Shown here piece by piece: positions 1 to 11,739 of a DNA stretch of 64,000 nucleotides. How positions within the stretch are numbered: position 1 is the stretch's first letter; every line of letters starts with the position of its first letter. A program made the position numbers and the translations under genes. The notes below the pieces were generated by a model, which was not told the origin of the DNA, made no database searches, and saw only the letters and a list, made by a program, of their open reading frames with translations. Source of the DNA: Macrotrachela quadricornifera (Eukaryota > Rotifera > Eurotatoria > Philodinida > Philodinidae); contig JAJEKB010021543.1 of assembly GCA_022393335.1 (NCBI GenBank), positions 396,977 through 460,976 of the forward strand, written 5' to 3'.

Positions 1-526
1 TTTAAAACTTGAGAACGTATACCTTCTTCTTCATCTAATGCTAAACGTTCATCATCACGACGTATTGCAAGTAAACGTTCATTTTCTTGTCTAAAATTTT
101 ATCGAAAAAAAAAACGAAAGTTAAATAATCTTTTTAATCATTAGTATATCATATAGAACTGTGCAAAATCTAGTCCTTTTGACCTGTTATATATTCATAC
201 ATTCGGTTATATTAGAATACTTTCCTACTATTTTAAAAGAGAACTTACTTAACCATATTAATTAATTGTTTAAATTCTTGTTCTTCTGCTTTAAGTTGAA
301 GTTGAGCAAAACGAGATTTTGTTGATAATGATTGACTTTCTTTAGCAAATATTGCCCGAAGTATATTAACTCTTTGATCAAATTTTATTTTAGCATGATC
401 ATATATTTGTTGTTCTAATGGTGTATATGGTGCAGGTGGATCTTGTTGTTTTTTCGATCGTTGACGATAAAGTGGTTTCCATGGACGATATAAATTTGAA
501 GGAAGTTTTAAACGAATTGTTGTCAT
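1..526 (-). CDS. mS26-like mitochondrial ribosomal protein (3' end outside window)
   Basis: Two exons are visible on the minus strand: 526-249 and 90-1, joined in frame by a GTAAGT...TTTTAG intron; the gene runs off the left edge. The product is basic and Arg/Lys/Gln-rich at its N-terminus (RPWKPLYRQRSKKQQDPP), then helical. The second exon gives QENERLLAIRRDDERLALDEEE. A basic proline-containing head followed by a charged helix with 'EN.RL..+R..RL' matches the layout of mitoribosomal small-subunit protein mS26 (MRPS26), which would place it in the mitochondrial ribosome. The match is by eye and distant. The ATG lies directly against a polypyrimidine-AG, and the stop of the upstream NATD1-like gene is only 30 bp away, which suggests co-transcription. 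It could instead be an unrelated basic coiled-coil protein. Confidence 0.55.
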
Positions 527-541
527 CTGAAAAAAAAAAAG
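527..541 (-). promoter_or_regulatory. Splice acceptor abutting an ATG (putative trans-splice site)
   Basis: Read on the minus strand, a run of ten or more T followed by CAG ends exactly at the ATG of the mS26-like gene. No donor can pair with it in cis without crossing the stop codon of the NATD1-like gene at 559-557. Bdelloids add a short spliced leader in trans, so this is best read as a trans-splice acceptor inside a two-gene operon. Confidence 0.5.
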
Positions 542-556
542 AGAAAAAGAAAAATT

Positions 557-961
557 TTATTTAGCTAAATAACGAGCATATTGAGGAGCTTTTGTTGTTA
601 AAAAATTAGCAACATAGGAACATGATGGAATTATATTTTTAATTGATTTTTCATTATCAACAAAATTTAACGCATTCTAAAGAGAGGAAAAAAAATAATA
701 AGAAATTTATATAATTAAATTAAAATAAAATTTACTTGAACAAGTTTTTCAGCAAGACCTTGACCACGATATTTTGATGGAACATATGTACTTTGAAAAT
801 CGATTGTATTACCTTGTAAATTGTATGTTAAATAAGCTATAATATATTATATATATATATATTTATTATTTTAAAATATATGATAAAATACCTTTATCAT
901 TTGATGATTTATCAAGTTCAATTTTAAATTCATGTTTATTTTTATCATGAATTACTTCCAT
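557..961 (-). CDS. NATD1-like GNAT-fold N-acetyltransferase domain protein
   Basis: Three exons (961-892, 836-736, 676-557) splice in phase into 96 residues beginning MEVIHDKNKHEFKIEL and ending in LAK. The order fits the small YidJ/NATD1 (GTLF3B) branch of GNAT proteins: an N-terminal beta hairpin with F-x-I, then a central strand ending 'VPSKYRGQGLAEKLV', which is the acetyl-CoA pyrophosphate-binding loop (R/Q-x-x-G-x-G/A form), then a C-terminal 'PSCSYVANFL...PQYARYL' like the family's conserved 'C.Y...Y..P.Y' ending. The length is typical of the family, whose substrate is unknown. The ORF is too short and too split to stand out without splicing. The stop lies 30 bp before the next minus-strand ATG. 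Confidence 0.8.
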
Positions 962-1589
962 TATGAATGAATATATAAAATCACGAGCTTTGAAATGATG
1001 ATTTTAGTTAGTTTCTTATTATCGAAATAAATAACTAAGAAGACTAGATCAATCCTATCTGTAAATAATAGATGTCACTATTAACAATTACATTTATTTT
1101 TGAAACAAAAAAAAAAGATTAGATGATCTTAAAATATAAATTTAGTATAAAAAATTTATCTTTCCCGATCATCAAAAATTGATTAAAGAAAAATAATTGA
1201 AATGATAATACGATTTAAAAAATTGACCATTTTACACAACATTATTAGTAGTTTTTCATTAGTAATTAAAGTACATCTTCTATTCTTTCTCAATATAATC
1301 ACGAGCGTTAAATGACACGTTGTCTGTCTAGTTATATCTTTTCTTTTTTGCTTCATATATTTTCGTTTTCTTTGATCGGTTTCGTGTTTTTTTTTTTGTT
1401 CTTTCTTTTTATTTATCATTATCTCAAATATAATATATGAGGAAATAATTGATGTAAACCGTGTAAATTGTGGAGGTGTATGACATAGATACGGCGAAAT
1501 GAGTGTCGTTGCTCACCTCATTTTTTTTTCGTAATCACACGCGGTTGGACAAGGAGATTGAAAACGAAGAACATACAATTTAAAGAATA
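962..1589. promoter_or_regulatory. Divergent upstream region of NATD1-like and calpain genes
   Basis: AT-rich, about 630 bp, between two divergent genes. No reliable exon is visible; the lysine-rich ORF at 1419-1183 is low complexity. The 100 bp before the calpain ATG are less AT-rich (GGTTGGACAAGGAGATTG) and probably hold the 5' leader. Confidence 0.4.
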
Positions 1590-4500
1590 ATGGGTGCTAT
1601 CGTATCACAAGAAAATTTTTTTATGTCTCCTGATGTAGCTGAAGAAGTTGGACAATCATTAAATCAAATTCTTTATGCATTTGATCATGAATTTCATCTT
1701 CTAACACAACAACATCGTCATCAACTTTCATCAACACCATCATCTAATACAAAAGCCGATTATCGATTAAAAAATTCTCAACAACAAAAACATAATCGAT
1801 CACGATCATTAGAACAATATTCTCCAAATGAACAACAACAATTAACACAAACAAAATTATCTATTATTAAACGTCAATGGCAATGTCAATTATGTCATAC
1901 AAAAAATGAAAGTGATAGTCAAATATGTATAGATTGTGGTTCAAATAAAATAAATGTTTATATACCTATTATGGAACATACAAATATAAATAAAACTCAA
2001 CATAAACAAATTTTATCATCTTTAGTCAGGTAATGATATTATAATCCTATATCTATTTACCTTGATTATAATAAAAATAATAATATTAATTTTTATATAT
2101 AGTATTTCACCAGCTAGTCGTCATCGAAATTTACATACATCGATTAAAAATGATAATTTAATAGAAGAAAATATTCATCGACGTAGTGTTCTTATAGCAC
2201 ATAAACGTGAAGCTGATGAACATATTGTTTTAAAACATGTTGAAAAAATTCTTCAAAATTGTTTAAAAACACATAATAGATTTAAAGATGAACATTTTTC
2301 AGGATCATTACATTCAATTTATATTAATGGAAATAATTTTTCAAGATCAACATTAAGTATTTTACCTAATCAACAAGTTAATTTAAATTTAACAACATCA
2401 AGTAATAATATTCAATGGTTAAGACCTGATCAAATAAATCCACAAGAATGGAATGATAATATTCGTACACAATGGGAAATATTTCGAGATCCAAAACCGA
2501 ATGATGTCATTCAAGGTGCTTTAGGTGATTGTTGGTTTATAACAGCATTAAGTGTACTTGCGGAAGAACCTGAATATTTAATGAGAGTAAATTAAAAAAA
2601 TTTCGTTTTTTTTATTTCTTTTTAATTTAAAAAACAAAACATTATTAGGTACTTATTACTAAACAATATAATCAAGAAGGAGTTTATTGTGTACGTTTAT
2701 GTAAAGGTAAAGAAAAAACAAAATATTTTAATTTATTAATGATAATTATATTTTTTTAGATGGTGAATGGACTCAAGTTCTTATTGATGATCGTCTTCCA
2801 TGTACACCAAATAAAACTTTAGCTTATTCTCAAGCACATCGAAAACAACTTTGGGTAAAAAATATGTTTAATATTTTTTGCTTGTTTTCTTTTTTCAAAT
2901 GAAAATAAATCAAAGATAAAAAGAATATTTAGGTTCCATTAATTGAAAAAGCTCTAGCAAAATTAAATGGAAGTTATGAAGCAATTATTGCTGGTCGTTG
3001 TTGTGAAGGTTAATTTATTTTATTTGAAAAATTAAAAAAAAAAAAATTTCAATATATATTAGGTTTAGCAACAGTTACAGGAAGTCCATGTGAAACATTA
3101 ATTCTTGGTCGATCAAATAATCCTGATGATAAAAATGTTGATTATGATAGATTATGGTCAAAATTATTACATGCACGTTCACAAAAATTTTTAATGTGTG
3201 CTATGTGTAGTAATAATCTTATTAGTAATGAAGAATTTGAAAAATATGGTTTACTTAATATTCATGCTTATTCATTACAAGATGTCAGACAATCACAAGA
3301 TGGAAAACATAGATTAATTAAATTAAGAAATCCATGGGGTGGAACATATAGATGGATAGGTAAATATTTTATTTTAAATTTGGAAATAATTCTATTCAAT
3401 CTTAAAGACATGAATATTGTCGTTTCATAATTCATGAGAGAATTCATCTCTTTGTCAATGACAATTGTAGTTTTTCAGAATGGTTTTTGTTAACCTTTCT
3501 CTTATGAATATGAGCTATGAAGATTGCTCAATCAATAACAGAATAATCAGCCGTTTTGATCAAAGCACGTTAGACTTTGTCAAGTTTTTCTGCAATAAAT
3601 GAGCTTTTGACCATATTGTCTCGAACGTGTTAATGGAACTAAGATTTTTATTTTGCTCTCCACAATTATTTCTATTGCTGTTCCATATCATCATATATAT
3701 CTAAACGACTTGTACAAAGAGAATTTGACTTCTAATTTAAAAAGAGACATTGAAATATTCGTGTTACTCTGCAGGAATTTTGTGGAACTCACATATAAAC
3801 AAATGTGAATGTAAATTTTAAGTCGAAGTTTTGCGGCTCCCCCCTACAGACATCCCTATTACAGACGTAAGCAACTAGGGTCAAAGGTCGTTAGGTGCAT
3901 TTTACTAGCAACGGCGACAGCTGTGCTAACAAGCTTTTCTAGACCATATAAAAGGGTCTTTATTAATGAATTAATCTAAAAATGCTAATTGTATATACAG
4001 TGGCATTTTCAGATACTTACTCAAGTCAAATAAAAAAATATAATTAGATCTTTTAGAGCACAGTAAAGACACTTATTCCGACTAAGTACCTGACATTGAA
4101 ACAATAATATTCAAAAGACCTTCCGAAAAACCCTATTATCACTATATTCTATAATCACTAATGATGTGAATTTATAAGACTCATTAAGTTGCGGAGAGTT
4201 ATAATTCCTATAAACATTCGAATTCTATGCGAATTTATGTAATTTTTTAATATCTTTTGAAAAAGAGACTGCCGCGATATAACAAATCATGGATTTCAAA
4301 AAATTCAAATTAGATCTTGAAGTATAATCTTAAAAAATAGTTTTAAATTTATTTTCTTTATAAAAATAAAATTTTTTAAAGGTGATTGGTCAGACGATTC
4401 TTATCTATGGTCTGAAAATCCTGATTTACGTCGTGAATTATTAAATGAAAAACGAAGTAAACGAGATGGTGTTTTTTGGATGCCATTTATATCATTTGTT

Positions 4501-5545
4501 AAATATTTTGAATGCGTTGATATTTGTAAATTACGACATAATTGGTATGAAGTTAGAGATTCAGCTAATTTTTATCCATCAACGAATATGATGCAAGGTT
4601 TGAATTATTTGTTTTCTTTCATTAATATAAAATAAGATAAAATTTAATAAATTATATTTCTATTTTATCTTTATTAAAGCTTATTATTTAATATTATCAA
4701 ATGCAACAGAACTTGATATAACACTTCATAGAAAAATAAGTAAAAATCTTCGTATTCAACGAAGTGATGTTAGTCTTTGTATTGCAATAATAAATATGGA
4801 AGAACAATCAAATGGAAATTATCGTATTTATTCAATACCAATTATAAGTCAACGTGGACAACATAAATTTATTTCAACAAATGGTTTTCTTCAACCAGGA
4901 AAATATATTATTTTACCACTTTTATTCTATCCAATTAATAAATGTTTAGATAATACTGAATTTACTATTGGTTAGTTATTTAACAATAATTTTATATTAT
5001 ATATCTTTTCTTCTTTTTTAGCTATTCATAGTTCACATGTAATAGATCTTGAACGTATAAGAATTTCACTACGAATTCAACGTGAATTTTTAATTAAATT
5101 TTGTATATTTTATGGTGAACAAGTACGTGTATCAAATAGTTCAGATAAATATAATAATCAACCTGATGGTGTTACAATATATGAATTACGAAAATATTGG
5201 GATGGTCTTATATTACTTGTTGAAAATCGTAATCCATTAAAATATGTTCATTTTCAATTTCGTTGTACTCTATCACAAAATACATCTATATCGCGAAAAG
5301 ATTTTCAACAAGAATTATTTGATGTAATACCACCTAATTATCGACAAATAATTGTAACTATATCAAGAAAAAATCCATCATATTCATATAGTATTGGACA
5401 TGATTTTCAATATATACTTTCATCACAAAATTATATTAAACATGGAGAAGGTATTAATCAAAAACATTGGCCAAATATTGATGAAAATCAATTAAGTGAT
5501 GATATTCATTTACCACAAATTATTTCTTCTGCAAAACAGAACTAA
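1590..5545 (+). CDS. Calpain-15/SOL-like calcium-family cysteine protease
   Basis: Nine exons (1590-2029, 2103-2586, 2649-2706, 2760-2854, 2933-3008, 3063-3359, 4382-4597, 4680-4970, 5022-5545) splice in phase to 826 residues. Residues ~98-117 carry a RanBP2-type zinc finger (WQCQLC...CIDCG), the N-terminal hallmark of calpain-15/small optic lobes. The protease core keeps all three catalytic residues: Cys290 in QGALGDCWF, His452 in LLNIHAYS and Asn474 in KLRNPWGG. The rest (~490-826) corresponds to the second protease subdomain plus a C-terminal SOL-like region; no penta-EF-hand is seen. Human calpain-15 is longer and has more zinc fingers, so the N-terminus is reduced here. It probably acts as an intracellular regulatory protease. 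An unusually long intron (3360-4381) follows the exon with His and Asn. Confidence 0.9.
3360..4381 (+). other. 1022-bp intron of the calpain gene, probably containing an old insertion
   Basis: The other introns of this gene are about 50-85 bp. This one is 1022 bp and includes a less AT-rich stretch near 3825-3960 (GGCTCCCCCCTACAGACATC and onward) unlike bdelloid intron sequence. No ORF, terminal repeat or tRNA-like promoter is clear, so the nature of the insert is unknown. Confidence 0.4.
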
Positions 5546-6835
5546 AGATTTTTCTTTTTTCTTCTTTGTATAATTCAAAAAAAAAACATAGTTTTCATAG
5601 TTTTTAATAAAATATTATAGCAAATTGAAAAGGAATGTTAGATTATATTTTGACAGAATCAATTGTGTTCTCTATAATTAATTCTGAAAAAACTACAACC
5701 AGTTCAAAGAAATTTTCATAGTACAAAAAGTCTAGTAGAACAATGTTTATAAATTTAGGAAAAATACTCAACAGAAAAAGAATGAACATATTCACTCTAT
5801 GGCAATTGTGCATATGTACTTATGATAACAGGAGATTTTATCTATAAGACACTGGCTAATAATTTCGATATTGAGTTACGATGACGTTTTGACAGTAATT
5901 AGTTGGAAAGTGGTTAAATTTAGAGGCAAGTATATGATGTCCATATCTGTCAGCCTATTTAATACTTCTCTGGCCATTTCCCCCAGTTTTTCGACCTGGA
6001 TCAACTCGTTCACTTTTGCCTAAATATATGCCATAGGATGGTACAAAACATAAATTCAATCTATAGGGATTAGATATTTCGTTTTATTATCATTATTATG
6101 TTTTCAATAATCTTACTATTGTATTTTTGTAATAATATCAAGTCCAGTTAGAGTAAAAAGAATCCCAATTTATCCATTACAGATGAATAAATAAATAAAT
6201 GCGAAGAATTATTTAAATCGTCAATGTTCGAGTATATCCATTTCACACGTACATGACATGTTTAGTTTGAAGTATATCCTATATTTAAACTCTTTGAACG
6301 TCTTCATTAAAAGCATATTTATCAATAACAGACTATAAAAAGATCACGTGTAGACATACTTCATTCATTAGAACTTAGTACGATTTAGAAACAAATTGAG
6401 ACATGTTCAAATAGATAAAATTAAAGTATAAGAATAACGATATATCAGCGTCATTTAATAAATATTAGTATGATTAGAAAGAGCATTTGTTCAATATCAT
6501 CTTAAAAATATAAATAGAAGAAGAAAATTTCGTGTAGTTCTTCTTTTAAGAATTTCAAAATTTTTCTTTGTTGTGCAAAGAAAATATTAAAAGTACGTCA
6601 TTTCTATGGAATTATGTTTTTTCTTCAAAATACGTCATCAATTATCTAGTTTTTCCTCACAAAACAACTTTTTCTAATGATATGATGCGTTTTTTTTCTC
6701 TGTCTAATGCTTTTGAAGAAAGAAAGATTTTTTTTTTCTAATAAATTATAGACATAATTTGTAAGCTTTTTATTACACAATCTATTCTTATATCTTCTAT
6801 TTGACTAAGTTTCTTATTTTTCTTTATATTCAAAT
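5546..6835. other. Intergenic, no gene seen
   Basis: AT-rich sequence between the calpain stop and the small membrane-protein gene. The last ~240 bp (from about 6595) are alignable by eye to 44595-44750 and belong to the duplicated block; they likely include the promoter of the membrane-protein gene. Confidence 0.4.
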
Positions 6836-7246
6836 ATGTTGTCACAATTTGTGCTAGTAATATGTTTATTTGGATTTATTAGTAATTCAACAATAAGAAA
6901 TAATTCATATCAAAATAATGGAATAGCAAATCATTTTTTATTATTTAATAGAAATACACAAAATATACAATTAAAAAATGAACAAATACGTATTAAATGG
7001 CATGATATTATATTTATTTCTATGTTAATTTTATTCTTTATTATACTTCTTATTTGTCTTTATTATCAAAGTCCTTTAATAAATTTTATTTTTGCTCGTT
7101 GTTCAAAAACAAAAACAAAAAATAATAATAATAATGAATATGTAACTGTATTACATCGAACTTCTCCAGTAAAAAATGCCAATTCAATGTATTTAACAGT
7201 GTTAAAACCATCATATCCACATCATCAAATACATGGCACATTATAG
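6836..7246 (+). CDS. Small single-pass membrane protein with ITIM-like twin-tyrosine tail
   Basis: Uninterrupted 136-codon ORF, no recognised family. Residues 1-18 form a hydrophobic signal peptide (MLSQFVLVICLFGFISNS). A short ectodomain (~19-55) has N-glycosylation sites. A strong transmembrane helix spans ~58-77, followed by a basic and Asn-rich cytosolic segment. The tail holds two tyrosine motifs, EYVTVL (Tyr102) and SMYLTVL (Tyr119); the second fits the ITIM consensus S/I/V/L-x-Y-x-x-I/L/V, the first has Asn at position -2. Phosphorylated motifs of this form recruit SH2-domain phosphatases in animal immune receptors; applying that here is inference. A frameshifted copy at 44757-44995 still shows both Tyr positions. 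The gene always neighbours a LamG receptor gene here. Confidence 0.7.
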   Translation: MLSQFVLVICLFGFISNSTIRNNSYQNNGIANHFLLFNRNTQNIQLKNEQIRIKWHDIIFISMLILFFIILLICLYYQSPLINFIFARCSKTKTKNNNNNEYVTVLHRTSPVKNANSMYLTVLKPSYPHHQIHGTL

Positions 7247-10200
7247 TAATCGAAATTTTTTCAAGAGAAGATTAAAGTGGATCTTAAATTCGAGTTATTT
7301 TCAATTAATATAATGAAGTTCTACTTGATATAATATCTTAATATACGAATTTTTATCGTCGAAAGTTATAATTAACACAAATATGTGTAATAATTTTCAT
7401 TGTTTGTACATTTTTTTTTTTGAAAATACAATAATATTGCTTTATTATCTAACAAATACTTTCCATACATTACATAGTATGAAGATAATTATTAATTCTC
7501 AAAAAAAATTCATCACGATGATTATTCTTAGAAAATAGATATCGGTTTTTTGTTGTAGATATCAAAATCATTTATAATATAAATCTCAACAATTTTTTAA
7601 ACTTTTTCATTTGAAAAATGATTGACCAAAACTTTTTATGAAATTAACAATCTAGATATTCGATGAGTAGTCGAGTACTAATGGTGTATTAATGTTAATG
7701 AATTGTTCAATGGAATGATTAATACATTTTTCTTATTAGAGACGCTCTTATTCATTGCTTTCATCTAACAGCCAACGAATACATGCTTACGAAATATATA
7801 AACGTGACAACACTATATATCAGGCCAAACATCTATATATTCAATAGAATTCCATTCATAAACTATTTTACTTTTACAGATACATATGCCAGTTGTTCGT
7901 TTGCGTGTTTTAATTCGGTATTAGCATAATAGATAGTTATTACTTAAAAAAGGATATGTTTTACGATGGATCACACAGCTAGATCTTATGCCTTTATTTC
8001 AAAAGTATATAATATTAATATCTAGTAAACTATCCTGGCGAGAAGAAAATGATGTAACCATATGAATATATATTAAAAGTAAAAAAAAAGCAGCAGTTTT
8101 GTATGGTCGCTATTTAGTGCACTTATTTTTAACATTATCAAAGATGAAACCATTAATATATTTAATAGAACGATGCTCCAGGTCTTCATTATTTAGCTTT
8201 AATACACAAATGAATATACTATTATATAAAACTGTTAATGACTGTCAAACGTAATCTTATAGCAGAAAAATATAAGGAAAAGTGATGAATTATTTTTGAA
8301 AAATATTGCAGTTCAACAACATTATATTCTTATATTCTCTTTTTTTTTCTATTGATTCCACAGTTGTAAGTGGTCAGAAATCTAGTGTAGAAAAATAATT
8401 AAAATTGAATAAATAGTCAAAAGTCATATAGATAGATAATAATCGTCAACTACAGAATCAGTATGAGTCGAACTGTAATGTTTGACACAAAACTATAAAA
8501 ATTCCATTTTCCAGAACTATCATATTATGATATCGTATAAATGATTTGACAATGTAAGGTTATTTGGCATAATTTTTACATTCTTCTTTTTTTTACTCTT
8601 TTTTATCTTTTGATTCTTTCCATTTAATAATATCGAGGTGCAAAGCTAGGTACTTAAATTTAATTTATGAATTGAATTGTACTTAAGCTATAAATATCCC
8701 ATGAACAGTTTTATATAATATAAGTGACTGAGTTTAAGTAACATTAGTTCAACAGTTGGTGACTATGGTCATATATCATGATTTCTTACATTCAATTTTA
8801 GTAAGAAAGTAGAAGAAAAGAATAAAGATATGTATTTCAGATGTTTCATACTGATATTAATTATCTACAAAATTTTACCAATAGATTTTCATCTCAGCTA
8901 AGTGTGAAAAGACATATTTGATGTTACAAAAAACGAAAGTTATATACAGGAAAACAAAAAGAGACGAAATATCATTATAAGTTGCTGATCTCTAAAAGAA
9001 ATTATAGATGTAAACCTTAGCACAAATTTTAACATGTATCAAATAAAAAATTAACACTATTATTCATTGAAATTCTAATTCATCATAAACACATTCAATT
9101 AATTCTTGCAAATAATGATTTATAAAATACACGACAATTAATCTATTACTACTCCTATTAGCGTATTATCATCTAACGAATTAAAAACATAAATTAAACA
9201 TCAGTGAATCTTCTTTGATTATAAATAATGCAATATTATATACCATCGAATAAGATGTAATATCAAATTCAACATTCGAGTTGCATATGAAAGCAAATGA
9301 TACAAATCATTAATTAATAAAAAGTGAAAATTATCTCATCATTTTTATCAATTATAATGAAATCCAACTAAAGAGTGAAACAGTCAACTATTTCGCATAT
9401 TTCATCTAATTAATTTGAAAAAGAGCTTTTAGCAAAAGTGAATGCTTTGTTTTAATGATGTAAAGTATCTTATCAGCAATACATAACAAATAATTTCATT
9501 TACTTTTTATTGAACCTAAAATAAACAGATATAGATATATGTTACATATGCAATTTTTTTTCTACTTGATCTGCTTCAATTAAAGCACCAGATAATGAAC
9601 TGTGAAAATGATATTCAAACACATTTATTACCAGAATCTCAACCATTAATCATTAAAAACGTTTAAATATTAGTTTTTTGTTTCAATTATTTATAAGTAC
9701 GGCATTATTAATAATGAAAAGGTTTCATATTAACACTAAACAAGTGTCTATGATATTATTTCAACAAGAACTATGTCTGATTAAAAATCAGTAAATATTT
9801 TATCACCAAAGTTATTTTTTGCATTTCATATTCTTTATAGAATATTTTTCTGTAAGAAAATCACGTACTCATCAATAAATATACATTTAATAGATTCTAT
9901 TATCTAAAAATTGAGTGAACTTTATATACACTCGTAACAGTTTGAAATACAATGAACGAGAAAGTAAAACAATACTTCTGTTTTTCAAGAATGTTGCCTG
10001 AGTTTTCTACAAGAATAAATCAGTGTTTTGTCTGTATTTTTTTTCTTTTTGAGCAGCAATTTATGGCATGCAATTATTCAGACTTCTCAAAGAGCAAAGT
10101 CAATCTTCGTAGGAATCTTGCCTTTCCAATCTCCACGTTGAATAAAAAAGACTTGAGTGAAAACATATCTGAATAGTAGATTAATTTATAAGAGAAATAA

Positions 10201-11739
10201 AGCCTGTAATTTTTCCATTGTTCATAGTTTGTTTAGTTTAGCAAAAAATACTGAATCGGATGTAGGTGGATCGTCTAGATATTGATCTGCTTTATGGTGA
10301 AAGCTTGAGCTTATTTGTTGGCTTTGGTGCAAAAATATTTCAAAAATCATTATTGTCTTGTTTGAAATATATAGTGTAACGAAAAAAACAACAGTATAAG
10401 TATTCACAGCTATGTCTTTAAATGGCAAAAATATGTTAAAAAGCTTTTATTTACCTGCTTTTATAATGTGCGATCAAATATTTTTAATAGTTTGCATGCT
10501 GAAGTAGAGAAAATATCCCTAGTATCGACAGTAAAAAATTGTTTCATCTTGTTTGAGCTCGTACATAACTATTTTTACTGTCGGTTTTAGAGACATTTGC
10601 TCTACATATTTCCATTTAGACTAGTCCAGACTCGTCCACTACATAAAAGACTACAATCAGTCCTATGTACCGTCCCTTATGTTTCTACTTTTTCAGTTTT
10701 AAATCCATTCCAGACGGTCGTCATGACAGTTGTCATGTCTAGTCTTTGTCCCAGACACTCGTGGTCTGGGACTAGTCTGCATATTAGAAAATAATGTCCG
10801 ATGTCAACTGATCTCAGAACAGTCCTAGATGAATCTTTTGCAAAAAGAAGACTAGACTATGTACGTATAATATTGTCCGTCAATCATGTAATTTAGACGA
10901 GGCTTCTCCGGACTGGTCATGTCATAGTCGAATTTGAGACAAAGACTAGTGATGACGGATCGATATGAATAGAAAAAGGACGAGTCATTTAGTCCGTCTT
11001 TTGTTCATCTGGAAACATCACACTCCGTATAGGTACCGCAATAGGATTTTATAGAGCAACACATTTATTGAGACCGCCAGCGACGTGACGAGAATCAGTA
11101 TATAGCGTTGGAAAAACCGTCTATATCCATTACAAGATTAGTATCAAGAAAAAAAAGCACTTAACTATCACATTAGCATTAGAGGTTGGCTTCATATGTG
11201 AACAGAAAGATTACTGAAATTCTACATATGTTTTAGACCGAACGAGTTTTTAATTTTTACACTACTTTAAGAATTTTATATATTCTTTTCCTAACGAATA
11301 CAGTGCATATAGTGCGCTAAAAGAATAATAGGGTATGACCTTCTTCGATATTTTCATTGAATGTTTGTCATAAAAAAAAATGCATTCAATGAAAGAAAAA
11401 CAAACAAAGACACAACAAAAGAAAACTAGACAAAATTCTTCATACAACCAGTAATAGTTGAATAGATTTAATTACAATCACACCATAATAAAACAAACGC
11501 AATTATTCCTCTTTCTAATCTCTGAAAGTATCCAGACGATCGAAAAAAATAAAAAAAAGAAATTGTAATATTGATTTGATCTTTTCTTTATTGAAATTGA
11601 ATATGACAGTTTTCTTTAATATTGTTTGTTTTCAATTAAACTAATATAGAAAGAAAAGAGAGAATAATAGAAAAAAAAATATTTCAAATAATGATTAAAT
11701 TTAAAATTAAATTGTTACGTCTGTATTAAAAGTGCATCA
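7247..11739. other. Long intergenic region, mostly unit-A specific
   Basis: No supportable gene. Up to ~7500 and again from ~11280 the sequence matches the second duplicated unit (45110-45200 and 45415-45861). The ~3.8 kb between is absent there. Inside it, 10590-11120 is less AT-rich and dense in GTCC/GGAC/AGTC words, unlike its surroundings, and may be a decayed transposon. Short ORFs at 9952-10176, 10222-10428 and 10597-10794 lack domain features. Confidence 0.4.
10748..10772. repeat. Perfect hairpin inside a GTCC-rich patch
   Basis: GTCCCAGAC, a 7-nt loop, then GTCTGGGAC: a perfect 9-bp stem. AGTC words flank both sides. It lies in the atypical 10590-11120 patch; its role is unknown. Confidence 0.5.
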
